64,000 nt of DNA, taken from NCBI GenBank assembly GCA_031292055.1, contig JARLHV010000123.1, positions 1 to 64,000 on the forward strand, written 5' to 3'. The position numbers and the translations under genes were made by a program. Positions within the stretch are counted from its first letter, which is position 1. Each line of letters begins with the position of its first letter. Below are positions 16,571-25,474 of the stretch, piece after piece. The notes beneath the pieces are model-generated. The model was given only the letters and a program-made list of their open reading frames with translations, was not told where the DNA came from and ran no database searches. Source of the DNA: Desulfosporosinus sp. Its GTDB lineage: Bacteria; Bacillota; Desulfitobacteriia; Desulfitobacteriales; Desulfitobacteriaceae.

Positions 16571-17086
16571 CTAGGTCGGATCTGAGAGAATTCCTCGTTT
16601 ACGAATCTCACAGACGGTTAAATCGCTAATACTTCCGGTTATGAAACCGGTCACGATTGATGAAATCAGGAGGATGGGGAGATAATATAAGACAACCAAT
16701 TCGTGCAGGATCAGGGAGGCAACCAGCACTTGAGTTGTATTATGAACAAGCGCACCGACAATGCTAATCCCTTTCAGACTAAACAACCCAGCAAGCTTTT
16801 TATAAAACAGCCACATAATTAAGGCGCTCAAGAGACCTCCGGACAGGCTAAAGGCCATCATCAGAAGCCCTTTACTTAAAACCGCCACGACAGTGCAGCG
16901 CAGCAAGACAATGAGCAGGACTGCCTTCAGATCCAAAAAAACGATCGCTATCAGGGTGATGATATTTCCCAGTCCCAGCTTGACTCCCGGAATAGGAATC
17001 GGTACGGGAATGATTAATTCCAATAACGATATTAAGATAGCATTACAAACCAGGATGATGATAATAGCATTGCGTTTAGTGTTCAT
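16571..17086 (-). CDS. Gx transporter family protein (putative ECF S component, PF07456)
   Basis: 171 residues, five or six membrane helices, with the family pattern PIPIPGVKLGLGNIITLIAI near the N terminus. Members are often mislabelled heptaprenyl diphosphate synthase component I but are predicted substrate-binding subunits of ECF importers. It lies 11 bp upstream (in transcription) of the T component gene and downstream of the NusG-II and ApbE genes, so it may provide flavin or quinone precursor transport linked to Rnf. Substrate unknown. Confidence 0.8.
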   Translation of the reverse strand: MNTKRNAIIIILVCNAILISLLELIIPVPIPIPGVKLGLGNIITLIAIVFLDLKAVLLIVLLRCTVVAVLSKGLLMMAFSLSGGLLSALIMWLFYKKLAGLFSLKGISIVGALVHNTTQVLVASLILHELVVLYYLPILLISSIVTGFITGSISDLTVCEIRKRGILSDPT

Positions 17087-17097
17087 GTTTCTCCTTT

Positions 17098-17496
17098 TCA
17101 GTAGGCAATACTGTCAATTTCTTGATGATCGCCGACTAGGGTGATGACGGTTTTGGAGGGCATACAGACGGCCTTATCCCCTATTTTGGTGAGCCAGCCG
17201 CTTTTAACGCAAATCTTATCTCGGCAGTCTGATTCGGAAAAGCAAATCCGGCCTTTTTCGACAAGAATCACTTGGTGAAAGCTTTGACTGACATCTAAAG
17301 ATTCGGGATTCTTAACCGATGCCAGATCAATCGTTTTAAGGACCGTTCCATTCTGGGTTATGACGGCTGTGACCGGCCCCTCCTTACTTGAAGAGGAAAA
17401 CGTATTCCAAGCCAGGATAAGGCCGGAAAGCAGAACAAGACTAATGATTAAAATCAGATCACCCTTCTTGAACATACGTATATTCATGGCGTGCAT
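17098..17496 (-). CDS. NusG domain II-containing protein
   Basis: 132 residues: one N-terminal membrane helix (DLILIISLVLLSGLILAW) and then an extracytoplasmic NusG-II domain. Diagnostic features are the VILVEKGRICFSESDCRDKI stretch and the CVKSGWL and CMPSKTVI cysteine pattern. These proteins are regularly encoded beside ApbE, Gx transporter and Rnf genes; their function is unresolved. The 5' end overlaps the apbE 3' end by about 38 bp, giving tight coupling. Confidence 0.85.
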   Translation of the reverse strand: MHAMNIRMFKKGDLILIISLVLLSGLILAWNTFSSSSKEGPVTAVITQNGTVLKTIDLASVKNPESLDVSQSFHQVILVEKGRICFSESDCRDKICVKSGWLTKIGDKAVCMPSKTVITLVGDHQEIDSIAY

Positions 17497-18496
17497 CCTT
17501 TAACTCGAAATTTCCTTGTAAGCCTTTGGTGACGTAGATTTTCTTATCGGTTGTGATAAAAATCGCTTCAGCCTGGCCGTAACGTTTGATGAGGTCGAGT
17601 CCTTTAGTAAGTCCCAACACAAAGGTTGCTGTTGAGAGGCCGTCGGCTTCTGTAGAAGATGAGGCAACAATGGTTGTGCTCATCAAGCCCGATTCAGCCG
17701 GATAACCTGTCTGAGTGTCAATAATATGGCAATACCGCTTACCATCTTTTTCAAAATAACGCTGATAATCCCCGGAAGTCACCACGGCTTGGTCTGAAAC
17801 ATGGACAACTCCTACGACTTCACCCGTTTCGGATCTGGGATTCTGAATGCCGATGCACCAGGTGCTGCCGTCCGGTTTATGGCCCAGGACGACGACATTA
17901 CCGCCCAAATTAATCAAGGCTGATTGTATGCCGTTCTTCTGATAGATAGCTTTAGCGACATCTCCGGCATACCCTTTGGCAATGCCCCCCAAATCAACGA
18001 TTTGGCCGGGTCTTTGGAGGCTGACTCGATTGTTGGCCTGATCAAGCTGAACATCTTTATAGTCAATTAAAGCAACCAAATGTTTCAAAACAGCATCCGG
18101 TGGAAGCTGGGGTTTGTCGCTGCCGATACCCCAGGCTTTGACGACAGGTCCTACAGTTACATCGAAAGCACCGCCGCTTAACTCCGAAATTTTACGGGCA
18201 CTTTTCAAAACGCTCATCGTTTCAGGATTTACGGCGACATAGCCGTTCCCGTCCTGGTCATTGAGCCGGTTGACATCTCCACCGGAAGCGTTAATGGTCA
18301 TTAACGCTTCCAGAGCCTTGATCTTAGCGATGACCTTCTGGGAGGTTTTTTGAGCATCAGCACCGTATAGTTCCTGAGTGATCACAGTGCCCATTGCGAA
18401 GTCGTCGGCGGTGAACGGTTTGGCAGGGCCGCAAGCAGTTAGCAGAAATAAGGCTATCAGGATCAGACTAATCAATAAATAAGCTTGTTTCTTCAT
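17459..18496 (-). CDS. apbE: FAD:protein FMN transferase (lipoprotein)
   Basis: 345 residues. The signal ends in LTAC, with Cys22 lipidated, so the enzyme works outside the membrane. It then shows the ApbE pattern: AMGTVITQELYG, SELSGGAFDVTVGPVVKAWG, VDLGGIAKGYAGD, ALINLGGNVVVLG and the metal-binding SSSTEADGLSTATFVLG. It transfers FMN from FAD to a Thr or Ser of target proteins. RnfG and RnfD, encoded a few kb away on the same strand and carrying target motifs, are the obvious substrates. Confidence 0.93.
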   Translation of the reverse strand: MKKQAYLLISLILIALFLLTACGPAKPFTADDFAMGTVITQELYGADAQKTSQKVIAKIKALEALMTINASGGDVNRLNDQDGNGYVAVNPETMSVLKSARKISELSGGAFDVTVGPVVKAWGIGSDKPQLPPDAVLKHLVALIDYKDVQLDQANNRVSLQRPGQIVDLGGIAKGYAGDVAKAIYQKNGIQSALINLGGNVVVLGHKPDGSTWCIGIQNPRSETGEVVGVVHVSDQAVVTSGDYQRYFEKDGKRYCHIIDTQTGYPAESGLMSTTIVASSSTEADGLSTATFVLGLTKGLDLIKRYGQAEAIFITTDKKIYVTKGLQGNFELKDARHEYTYVQEG

Positions 18497-18791
18497 GTCA
18501 TCACTCCAGACTGTTACGCAGGACGGTTACGCCGGACCCGCAGTTGGTGAGCTTTTCGTACTATCAGATCCCCATGCCGCTGTGTGGCACTACTGATGAA
18601 TGAAATGGATTCTTATTTCAGGGTAGACCGCTAACGCGGCACCATCAGAGAATAAAAATGGATATTTTCTGGGTAGAAAGTAGAGGTTTTGATATACTCC
18701 TTTACTTGAAAATTGGAGTTAAAAAGTGCAATCTAGAGTGCAATCTAGAACCGTCCCCCTTTGCGCCTCGCCGCCCCTTTGCGCCTGGGAG
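18497..18791. other. Spacer between apbE and rnfB with small repeats
   Basis: Bases 18558-18592 form an imperfect inverted repeat (TCAGATCCCCATGCCGC..GTGGCA.TACTGA) that recurs at 53877-53913. Near 18725-18750 GTGCAATCTAGA is repeated twice, and near 18755-18787 CCCTTTGCGCCT is repeated twice. No gene is seen; the sequence may end the rnf transcript. Confidence 0.45.
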
Positions 18792-19625
18792 TTAAATCGC
18801 GAGCCCTTTGGCAACCTTGTTCAGGCAACTCTTAATCGCTTTGGTGGGACACTTATCCAAACAAACCGCTTGAGTACATTTTTCGATGCAGATTTGCGAA
18901 TTAACCCAGGCCAAATTATTTTTAAGTTCAATGGCCTCATAGGGACACTGTTTTTTACATAAACCACAGCCAATGCAGGCAATGGAACAAGCCTTGCGGG
19001 CCACGGCCCCTTTGTCCAGCGAATTGCAGGCTACACTTACGTGAGCATCCGGCGGAATCATTTGAATAATCTTCTTGGGACAGGCGTCGGCACACTTGCC
19101 GCAACCGGTACATTTGGCGGAATCAATCACCGGCAAGCCCAGTTCGTTGAGCTGAATCGCCTCAAAAACACATTGTTTGACACAGGTTCCTAAGCCGATG
19201 CAGCCATAGCGGCACTCCTTCTGGCCAAAATGCAAAAGATTTTCAGCAACACAATCCTGAATGCCGGAATAGAAATATTTTTTTGAAGCAGTAGCGATAG
19301 GATTGGAGCATTTCAGATAGGCAATTCGGGGTTCTACCTCAAGGGATTTTTTACCGGTCAGGTCCGCGACTTTTTGGGCGACGGCTTTTTTGCCCGGTAT
19401 ACAAAGGTCGGGAGAAACCTCTTTATTTAACACCACAGCTTCGGCGTAAGCCATACATCCCGCGAACCCACAAGCCCCACATTGACCTTTGGGCAAAACA
19501 TCTTCCACTAAATGAATGAGCGGATTTAATTCAACGGCCAGTTTTTTATTGGCCAGAGCCAGAATCAAGCCGAAAAACGCTCCGACCAGACCCAAGACAA
19601 CCACAATTGAAAGAACTGTACCCAT
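18792..19625 (-). CDS. rnfB: Rnf complex subunit B (iron-sulfur ferredoxin subunit)
   Basis: 277 residues. An N-terminal membrane helix is followed by the Fe-S domain (PKGQCGACGFAGCMAYAEAV). Then come a C-rich middle (CRYGCIGLGTCVKQC) and three more clusters (CTGCGKCADACPKK, CIGCGLCKKQCPYE, CIEKCTQAVCLDKC). RnfB takes electrons from reduced ferredoxin and passes them into the membrane complex that pumps Na+ or H+ while reducing NAD+. It is the last structural gene of the rnfCDGEAB set; the B gene also closes the operon in Acetobacterium. Confidence 0.93.
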   Translation of the reverse strand: MGTVLSIVVVLGLVGAFFGLILALANKKLAVELNPLIHLVEDVLPKGQCGACGFAGCMAYAEAVVLNKEVSPDLCIPGKKAVAQKVADLTGKKSLEVEPRIAYLKCSNPIATASKKYFYSGIQDCVAENLLHFGQKECRYGCIGLGTCVKQCVFEAIQLNELGLPVIDSAKCTGCGKCADACPKKIIQMIPPDAHVSVACNSLDKGAVARKACSIACIGCGLCKKQCPYEAIELKNNLAWVNSQICIEKCTQAVCLDKCPTKAIKSCLNKVAKGLAI

Positions 19626-19646
19626 ACTCTGCTCGCCCCTTTCCAG

Positions 19647-20225
19647 TTATTTAATCATACCGGAGAAGCCAAAAAACGATAAAGACAGGAATCCGGCGAC
19701 AATAAAGGCAATGCCCAAACCTTCGAGCGGTTTTGGCACCTCGGCAAGCCGCAACTTTTCCCGCAAACTAGCCATTAAGATAATTGCTACCGCAAAACCG
19801 ACCCCGGAACCCAGCGCGTTGACTAAGCTTTTGGCAAAGGAAAAGTTCGATTCAATGTTAATCAGCGGCACGGCAAGCACGACACAGTTGGTGGCGATCA
19901 AGAGCAGGTAGATTCCCCACATTTTGTAGAGGGCCGGTAAATAGCGGCGGATGACCATTTCCAGCAACTGCACAAAGCTCGCAATCAGCAGAACAAAAAC
20001 AATGGTAGTCAGAAAGGTCACATGGAGGGGGACTAAGATGAAATTGTAGACCCCATAGGCGAAGATGGAACTGATAAAGATGACGGAAGTGACCGCCATT
20101 CCCATTCCGACCGACGCCTTCAGGTTTTTAGAAACACCAAAGAAAATGCAGAGCCCCAAGAAGCGGGTTAAAACAAAGTTGTTAACGATGACAGCGCCGA
20201 TGAAGAGCAGCAAATAATCATTCAT
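19647..20225 (-). CDS. rnfA: Rnf complex subunit A
   Basis: 192 residues, six hydrophobic helices, with the RnfA/NqrE signatures NNFVLTRFLGLCIFFGVSK and TNCVVLAVPL. The conserved Cys residues of these two segments bind the intramembrane iron-sulfur cluster in NQR/Rnf structures. It overlaps rnfE by 4 bp and precedes rnfB by 21 bp. Confidence 0.93.
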   Translation of the reverse strand: MNDYLLLFIGAVIVNNFVLTRFLGLCIFFGVSKNLKASVGMGMAVTSVIFISSIFAYGVYNFILVPLHVTFLTTIVFVLLIASFVQLLEMVIRRYLPALYKMWGIYLLLIATNCVVLAVPLINIESNFSFAKSLVNALGSGVGFAVAIILMASLREKLRLAEVPKPLEGLGIAFIVAGFLSLSFFGFSGMIK

Positions 20226-20848
20226 ACAACCTCACCTCGAGCTTTCTGACGTTTTTCTAAATACTCATTCAATAGTTTAGAAGCTCCGACTAAATAACCG
20301 ATCAGGAGAAAGGCTCCGGGCGGCAGAATCATGATCAGGGCCGGTTGGTAAGCATGCCCCAGGATGTTGTAGCCCAGAATCGTTCCATTGCCCACTAATT
20401 CCCGAATTGTTCCGATAATCAGCATGGCTAAGGTGAAACCGCAGCCCATCCCAAAACCGTCAAAGAACGAAGGGACCACTGAATTTTTGGAGGCAAACAC
20501 TTCAGCCCGGGCCAAAATGATCGCAAAGACGACAATGAGGGACAGGTAGATGCCTAAGTCTTTGTATAAGAGGGGGGCATAGGCCTGAAGCAATAATTGG
20601 ACCAGGGTTACGATCGTGGCAATAGAAGTGATGTAAATCGGCACCCGAACTTTGTGATTGACCAGCTTGCGGGTTAGGGAGACTACAACGTTGTTGGCCG
20701 ATAAGACGAACAGCACGGAAAGCCCCATCGTCAAGGCATTAATAACGGTTGTGGTTACGGCCAGTGCCGGACAGAGACTAAGGGCCAGGACAAAAATCGG
20801 GTTTTCCATGATCAGACCTTTAGAGAATATTTTCCATAGTCTAAACAT
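20222..20848 (-). CDS. rnfE: Rnf complex subunit E
   Basis: 208 residues from ATG 20848 (MFRLWKIFSKGLIMENPIFV), chosen because GGAGG sits 8 nt upstream inside the end of rnfG. A longer frame would run into rnfG. Six membrane helices carry the RnfE/NqrD pattern LSLCPALAVTT and DGFGMGCGFTLAMLIIG, whose Cys residues pair with those of RnfA to hold a cluster. The 3' end overlaps rnfA by 4 bp. Confidence 0.92.
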   Translation of the reverse strand: MFRLWKIFSKGLIMENPIFVLALSLCPALAVTTTVINALTMGLSVLFVLSANNVVVSLTRKLVNHKVRVPIYITSIATIVTLVQLLLQAYAPLLYKDLGIYLSLIVVFAIILARAEVFASKNSVVPSFFDGFGMGCGFTLAMLIIGTIRELVGNGTILGYNILGHAYQPALIMILPPGAFLLIGYLVGASKLLNEYLEKRQKARGEVV

Positions 20849-20849
20849 G

Positions 20850-21485
20850 TTAGCTACCTCCTTCTTTGACGAATTGAGCGACTTCCGCAACTGCATTTTT
20901 GACACCTAAGGTCACGGCTCGGGAGGTAATCGTGGCCCCACTGATCGCCATAATGTCTTCTTTGTCACTGGGATCTTTGGTAACGGTCAGATGTTCGGCG
21001 CTCTTGCCCAGCAGTTGTCCGGAAAATTGTGGTTTGGAGGCTTTATCGCCCAGCCCGGGGGTTTCTTTACTGTCCAGAATGTTGAAATTTTTGACCACGC
21101 CATCCGGAGTTACGGCGACAAGCATTTTAATAGCGCCACCGTAGCCTTTGCTTTCAGCGGGGACGATGTAGGCAATGATCTTGCCGGCTTTGGAGGCGAT
21201 ATACCAATCGGGTTTTCCGGCGACATTTTTGTAGCTATCGGCTTCAGTGACCATACTTTTGAGGGTGAGCGCCTGTAATTCGGCTTCCTTCTGAACTGCG
21301 GTGTCATGGGTTAAAAAATAGGTTCCGGCGATGAAAAGCCCGGAAATGAGACAGGCTGCGGTAAGATTTAAGGCGATCCGCAAGACACTGTCCTCTTTGT
21401 GGGCAGGTTTGAGCGCCGATGGTGCCGTTGAGTTCGATGGCGATGGCGAGGTTGATGTTGAAGTTGAAGTCATGACTGAGCTCAC
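20850..21485 (-). CDS. rnfG: Rnf complex subunit G (covalent FMN-binding)
   Basis: 211 residues from GTG 21485, which overlaps the rnfD stop; ATG 21473 is an alternative. The N terminus is an unusual Thr/Ser/Pro run (TSTSTSTSPSPSNSTAPS) ahead of one membrane helix. The FMN-binding domain follows, with ESKGYGGAIKMLV, ETPGLGDKA and the flavinylation motif ISGATITSRAV, where the Thr of SGAT takes FMN from ApbE. It is exposed outside the membrane. The Ser/Thr-rich extension is not a general feature of RnfG. Confidence 0.92.
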   Translation of the reverse strand: MSSVMTSTSTSTSPSPSNSTAPSALKPAHKEDSVLRIALNLTAACLISGLFIAGTYFLTHDTAVQKEAELQALTLKSMVTEADSYKNVAGKPDWYIASKAGKIIAYIVPAESKGYGGAIKMLVAVTPDGVVKNFNILDSKETPGLGDKASKPQFSGQLLGKSAEHLTVTKDPSDKEDIMAISGATITSRAVTLGVKNAVAEVAQFVKEGGS

Positions 21486-22513
21486 TTCCTTCCATATCTC
21501 ACAGGTTGCACGAAACGATCAATTAAGGGTGTCACACAATTCATTAAGAGAATGGAATAACAGACTCCTTCAGGATAGCCTCCCAGCAAGCGGATCAGGA
21601 CGGTTATCCCACCGGCGCCGGCTGCAAAGATGACTTTTCCTTTGCGGGTGATCGGAGCGGTGACCATATCGGTCGCCATGAAAAAGGCACCGAGCATCAG
21701 ACCGCCCGCCATGATATGGAAGAGAGGATCTCCTGTGAAAAATCCCTTTGGTCCGCAGATCCAAACCAGGATACCGACCGTCCCGATCATCGTCACCGGG
21801 ACGACCCAGTCAATGTAACGTTTGTAGATCAGGACAACCCCTCCCAGCAGCAATAACAAAACGGATGTTTCCCCCAGACTTCCGTTCCTTAACCCCAAAA
21901 ATAAAGATTCATACAGGTGAGTTGGGCTGCCAAAGGAAGTGATTAAGGCGTCATAGCCTTGTTGTTTTAAGACATTCAGCGGCGTTGCGGAACTGACTGA
22001 ATCGATTTTTGTTGTCATACTGGACCAAGTCGTCATGGCTACCGGCCAGGACACCATTAAGGCTGCCCTGCCAATATGAGCGGGATTAAAAATGTTAAAT
22101 CCTAAGCCGCCCATGGAATGCTTGGCGATCACGATGGCAATGAACGAACCGACGATGGGCAGGAAAAATGGCACGGACGGCGGCAAACACATTGCTAAAA
22201 GCAAGCCGCTTAATAAGGCGCTGCCGTCACTGATGGTCACAGCCTTTTTCCGCAGTTTCTGGACGAGGGCTTCAAAAATGACCGCAGACAAGCCGCCCAG
22301 GGCCAAAGTTAGGACAGCCGGCCAGCCAAAGTGAACAGCAGCAAAGACGATAGCGGGAGTTAAGGTCAAGATAACGGTCCACATAATTTTTTGAGTCGAG
22401 TCCGTGGAAAACATATGGGGCGATGACGAGACAGTGAGCAGAGTTTGCTCAGAATCAGCGGATTCCGGTAACGGGTTTGCTCCAGGGCTGTTGGTAAATA
22501 CTTCAGTACTCAT
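21482..22513 (-). CDS. rnfD: Rnf complex subunit D (covalent FMN-binding membrane subunit)
   Basis: 343 residues with about eight membrane helices. Family features include SPHMFSTDSTQKIMW near the start, GGLGFNIFNPAHIGRA and the flavinylation site SVSSATPLN, where the Thr would carry FMN. The C-terminal half has MLGAFFMATDMVTAPIT. The 5' end overlaps rnfC by 4 bp and the 3' end overlaps rnfG by 4 bp. Confidence 0.93.
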   Translation of the reverse strand: MSTEVFTNSPGANPLPESADSEQTLLTVSSSPHMFSTDSTQKIMWTVILTLTPAIVFAAVHFGWPAVLTLALGGLSAVIFEALVQKLRKKAVTISDGSALLSGLLLAMCLPPSVPFFLPIVGSFIAIVIAKHSMGGLGFNIFNPAHIGRAALMVSWPVAMTTWSSMTTKIDSVSSATPLNVLKQQGYDALITSFGSPTHLYESLFLGLRNGSLGETSVLLLLLGGVVLIYKRYIDWVVPVTMIGTVGILVWICGPKGFFTGDPLFHIMAGGLMLGAFFMATDMVTAPITRKGKVIFAAGAGGITVLIRLLGGYPEGVCYSILLMNCVTPLIDRFVQPVRYGRK

Positions 22514-23829
22514 CGCTTTCCCCCCTTAGCAGCTGACAGTTGCTTAGCATAACGAATATAGTGAACCATGGTCCGTTTAGCGGGACAGACATAACCACAA
22601 GTACCACATTCCATACAATCCAGCAAATGGTAGTCTTCTTTGGCCTCGGCAAAAAGTCCTTTTTCAGCCAAGGTGCTGAGCATCGTGGGGTTTAAACCCA
22701 TCGGACAGGCGCTGACACAGCGTCCGCAACGAATGCAGTTGGTAGTGATTCCCTGCTGGAGATCCTTCTTACTTAAGGCCAGGATGCCATTGATGCCTTT
22801 AATCACCGGCACTTCGGTGGTATATTGCGCAGCTCCCATAAAAGGCCCTCCGGAGAGGATTTTTTCAGGGTTAAATTTTAGTCCGCCACACTGTTTAATG
22901 GCCTCGGCAAAGGTGATGCCGACTCGAAGCCTGAGATTTTTAGGCTCCACAATGGCACTGCCGCTGATCGTAACAACTCGTTCAATCAATGGGATACCGT
23001 GCTGGACCGCATCGCAAATCGCCACGGCAGTTCCTACGTTCTGAACGACCACGCCGACACTCAGCGGGAGTTGTCCGCAAGGGACTTGGCGCTTCAGCAC
23101 CGTTTGGATCAGCATTTTTTCCGAGCCGTGCGGATACTTGGTCGGAATCGCTTGGACTTGGACATTTGTCCCGCTTAAAGCTTTGGTCAGGACTTGAACA
23201 GCATCCATTTTATTGTCTTCAATGCCGACGATGACCTGATCGACAGCTAAGATTTTTTTGAGGATCAAAATCCCGGTTACCAGTCGTTCCGAATATTCGA
23301 GCATAATGCGATGATCAGCGGTTAAGAAGGGTTCACATTCCGCTCCGTTCAGGATCAGCGTATCAAGCATGGCCTCCTTGGGCGGAAGAAGTTTGATATG
23401 AGTGGGAAAGGTCGCTCCGCCTAAACCGACGATGCCGGCTTTTTTGATCAGTTCAACCAGTTCGCCGGGTTCTAAGGTTTGCCAGTCACGCTCGGTCAGA
23501 ACCCCTTCTTCCCATTCGTCTAAGCCATCACTCTCAATCGTTATGGCTAAGCATTCTCCCAAATAGGGGTGCGGTTTGCTCGAAATAGCCACAACCTTGC
23601 CGGAAAGCGAAGCATGAACATTACTGGATACAGGCGCGTCACTACTGGCGATCAGCTGTCCCTTTTTGACCTGATCCTCTTTTTTGACGATCGGCACGCA
23701 GGGAACTCCCAGGTGTTGCTGAACGGGAAGAATCACTAAGTTGGGTAAGGTTCCACAGACGATAGGTTTAGCTTCAGTCAGAGTCTTGTGGGTATTGGGA
23801 TGAATACCCCACTTGATTTTACTCAACAT
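22510..23829 (-). CDS. rnfC: Rnf complex subunit C (NADH-binding subunit)
   Basis: 439 residues. Soluble domains include the NADH/FMN-binding segment GLGGATFPTHIKL and LILNGAECEPFLTADHRIML. Two [4Fe-4S] motifs follow near the C terminus (CIRCGRCVSACPMGLNP and CMECGTCGYVCPAKRTM). It is the first rnf gene, about 20 bp after the RseC-like gene. RnfC faces the cytoplasm and exchanges electrons with NAD(H). Confidence 0.94.
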   Translation of the reverse strand: MLSKIKWGIHPNTHKTLTEAKPIVCGTLPNLVILPVQQHLGVPCVPIVKKEDQVKKGQLIASSDAPVSSNVHASLSGKVVAISSKPHPYLGECLAITIESDGLDEWEEGVLTERDWQTLEPGELVELIKKAGIVGLGGATFPTHIKLLPPKEAMLDTLILNGAECEPFLTADHRIMLEYSERLVTGILILKKILAVDQVIVGIEDNKMDAVQVLTKALSGTNVQVQAIPTKYPHGSEKMLIQTVLKRQVPCGQLPLSVGVVVQNVGTAVAICDAVQHGIPLIERVVTISGSAIVEPKNLRLRVGITFAEAIKQCGGLKFNPEKILSGGPFMGAAQYTTEVPVIKGINGILALSKKDLQQGITTNCIRCGRCVSACPMGLNPTMLSTLAEKGLFAEAKEDYHLLDCMECGTCGYVCPAKRTMVHYIRYAKQLSAAKGGKR

Positions 23830-23848
23830 CAGACCATCTCCTCGAACG

Positions 23849-24262
23849 TCAATTCAGTATTTTGATAATTTTCGGTATATCCTTCGCTGATTGTAACGAT
23901 AAATCGAGCTTTTTGATGACCAGGATTGCTGCTAAGCCAAAGATGAAGCCTCCGAGGGTCATTAGTAGGGCAGCAGACGTTTTAAAGTAAGAGGAAGTTA
24001 AATAGCCGAGCAATATGCCTCCTGCTATGGCTATAATTGGCAGGATATAGACGGAAAAGGCGGCCAGCAACATATTTCCATTCTTAAGTTCGAGAAGGAC
24101 TCTTTGACCTGGGATAGCGTCCTCGGTCCTTGGGGCTTCCAGGACTAAGGCGTCTTCGCCCGGACAGAGACCACAATTGTGACAGTCACTGTGGCGATTG
24201 ATTTTCACTTTAGCGATATCCGCCGTTACTTCAATGACGACCCCGACAATTGTTTCTTTCAT
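23849..24262 (-). CDS. RseC/SoxR-reducing system family protein
   Basis: 137 residues from ATG 24262 (MKETIVGVVIEVTADIAKVK), preceded by AGGAG. It has the RseC pattern: an N-terminal soluble domain with CHNCGLCPG, where the three Cys lie in a CxxCxxC arrangement, then two membrane helices. RseC homologues are commonly the first gene of rnf operons, and in E. coli the Rsx/Rnf plus RseC set reduces SoxR. A perfect 16-bp hairpin lies directly upstream of its ribosome site. Confidence 0.85.
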   Translation of the reverse strand: MKETIVGVVIEVTADIAKVKINRHSDCHNCGLCPGEDALVLEAPRTEDAIPGQRVLLELKNGNMLLAAFSVYILPIIAIAGGILLGYLTSSYFKTSAALLMTLGGFIFGLAAILVIKKLDLSLQSAKDIPKIIKILN

Positions 24263-24279
24263 AAGACTTAACTCCTTTT

Positions 24280-24333
24280 TTGCTTGTGCAGTATTAGCCC
24301 AATCATCTAATGAGGCGAATACTGCACAAGCAA
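24280..24333 (-). promoter_or_regulatory. Long hairpin in the leader of the rseC-rnf operon
   Basis: TTGCTTGTGCAGTATT (24280-24295) pairs perfectly with AATACTGCACAAGCAA (24318-24333). On the minus-strand RNA it ends just before AAAAAAGGAG, the ribosome site of the RseC-like gene. Without a T run it is not a terminator in that direction. It may control translation initiation or mRNA stability. Confidence 0.55.
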
Positions 24334-24874
24334 ATTTACGCCAGCAGTTCATCATTCAGTATTGATATGAACTTGTACAATGTTTCACAAGGTTGCTCGT
24401 AAAGACACACTGTTATAATTATTGGTTAGGAAATTATTTTCGCTATTAACCCCTTCTTTCTGTTAATGTCGTTTGCTAATGTCGGTCTGTCAATAATCGT
24501 ACTTGATCTGCCAGATTTAATTAAAGTGCATACGCAAAAATCATGCCAACTAATGAGGCGATCAAGTTTCGCTCTCAGCATAAGTTTGGCCTGAATTTTG
24601 TCTCAATGGATGCCGACTCAAAGTTAGATACAACTCGATAAGTTTTAAACTGCTCAAACTTGAAGCAATATTGACTTATAGCAACACGTCGATCAAAAAC
24701 AACTAACCTAATCTGATCCACTACTAATAAATGTATTCTAGGTCTTATCTGCCTAATCCTGCAATTAAGAGAAAAATTTTTAAACTTACTTTATTTAAAG
24801 AAGGGTCGCTTATTTGAGAAAAAAAGGAATAAATACTCGACCTATAGACGCTGCTTTCGAAGTGGCGATTAGTG
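24334..24874. other. Intergenic region between rnf operon and the B12-controlled gene
   Basis: No gene is supported on either strand. The stretch is AT-rich and must hold the minus-strand promoter of the rnf operon. I cannot place a convincing -35/-10 pair by eye. Confidence 0.4.
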
Positions 24875-25291
24875 TTAATATTTAAGATTTTTTCTATAGA
24901 AATTCTTTTTGTGCCTTATTCTAAGTTGTCTAACCCAATTGCCATTGTCTTCATACATCTCACCCCCTAGTGTTCTAATCATACGTGTACCATTCACCGT
25001 CTTAGCCTCAGGTACACCATAAAAAAAACTGGTTAACTGAGTAAGTACAGTAATTACTCGATTTTTTTTCACGATGAGTACAACTTGATAACCCTCTCGT
25101 GTAGGATCTGGAGCTAAGTAATAAGTGCATTTCTTCATTTTATTCAAGATACAAGCTACCTCAGTAGCTTCCTCAAAGGATACCTCGTGTGCAGTTTGTA
25201 ACCATTCTTTCATAAAGCGGTCGACTGTGAGTGGGTCTAATCCGAGTCTGCAGACAACCCCTTCTAAACTATGAACAGTAGCTGTAATCAT
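24875..25291 (-). CDS. Unknown 138-aa protein under cobalamin riboswitch control
   Basis: The start at 25291 (MITATVHSLEGVVCRLGLD) is preferred because GAAAGGAGCG lies 7 nt upstream; a longer frame would begin inside that site. No membrane helix or signal is visible. The N-terminal half is helical with one Cys. The second half alternates strands (GYQVVLIVKKNRVITVLTQL) and ends very basic (RIRHKKNFYRKNLKY). I recognise no family. A cobalamin riboswitch and terminator lie 120-400 nt upstream on the same strand, so it should be expressed when B12 is scarce. That suggests a role in corrinoid uptake, salvage or a B12-independent alternative. Confidence 0.6.
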   Translation of the reverse strand: MITATVHSLEGVVCRLGLDPLTVDRFMKEWLQTAHEVSFEEATEVACILNKMKKCTYYLAPDPTREGYQVVLIVKKNRVITVLTQLTSFFYGVPEAKTVNGTRMIRTLGGEMYEDNGNWVRQLRIRHKKNFYRKNLKY

Positions 25292-25416
25292 GATATTTCG
25301 CTCCTTTCGCATTCTGATTAACCCATAACTTCGCTTTATAATTACACCCTTAAGTAACTTGCCCGTCGACTAATCAGAGCTGAAGCATACACCACAGGGA
25401 TTGGGGGGAAATAACA

Positions 25417-25446
25417 AAACCTCCCGCACACAAAGCAGGAGGTTTC
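25417..25446 (-). terminator. Terminator of the cobalamin riboswitch
   Basis: On the minus strand AACCTCCTGC pairs with GCGGGAGGTT and is followed by TTGTTATTT. It lies immediately downstream of the riboswitch core and 120 nt before the gene at 25291, consistent with transcription attenuation. Confidence 0.75.
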
Positions 25447-25474
25447 AAATATGTTAGTAACATAAATATCCTTA

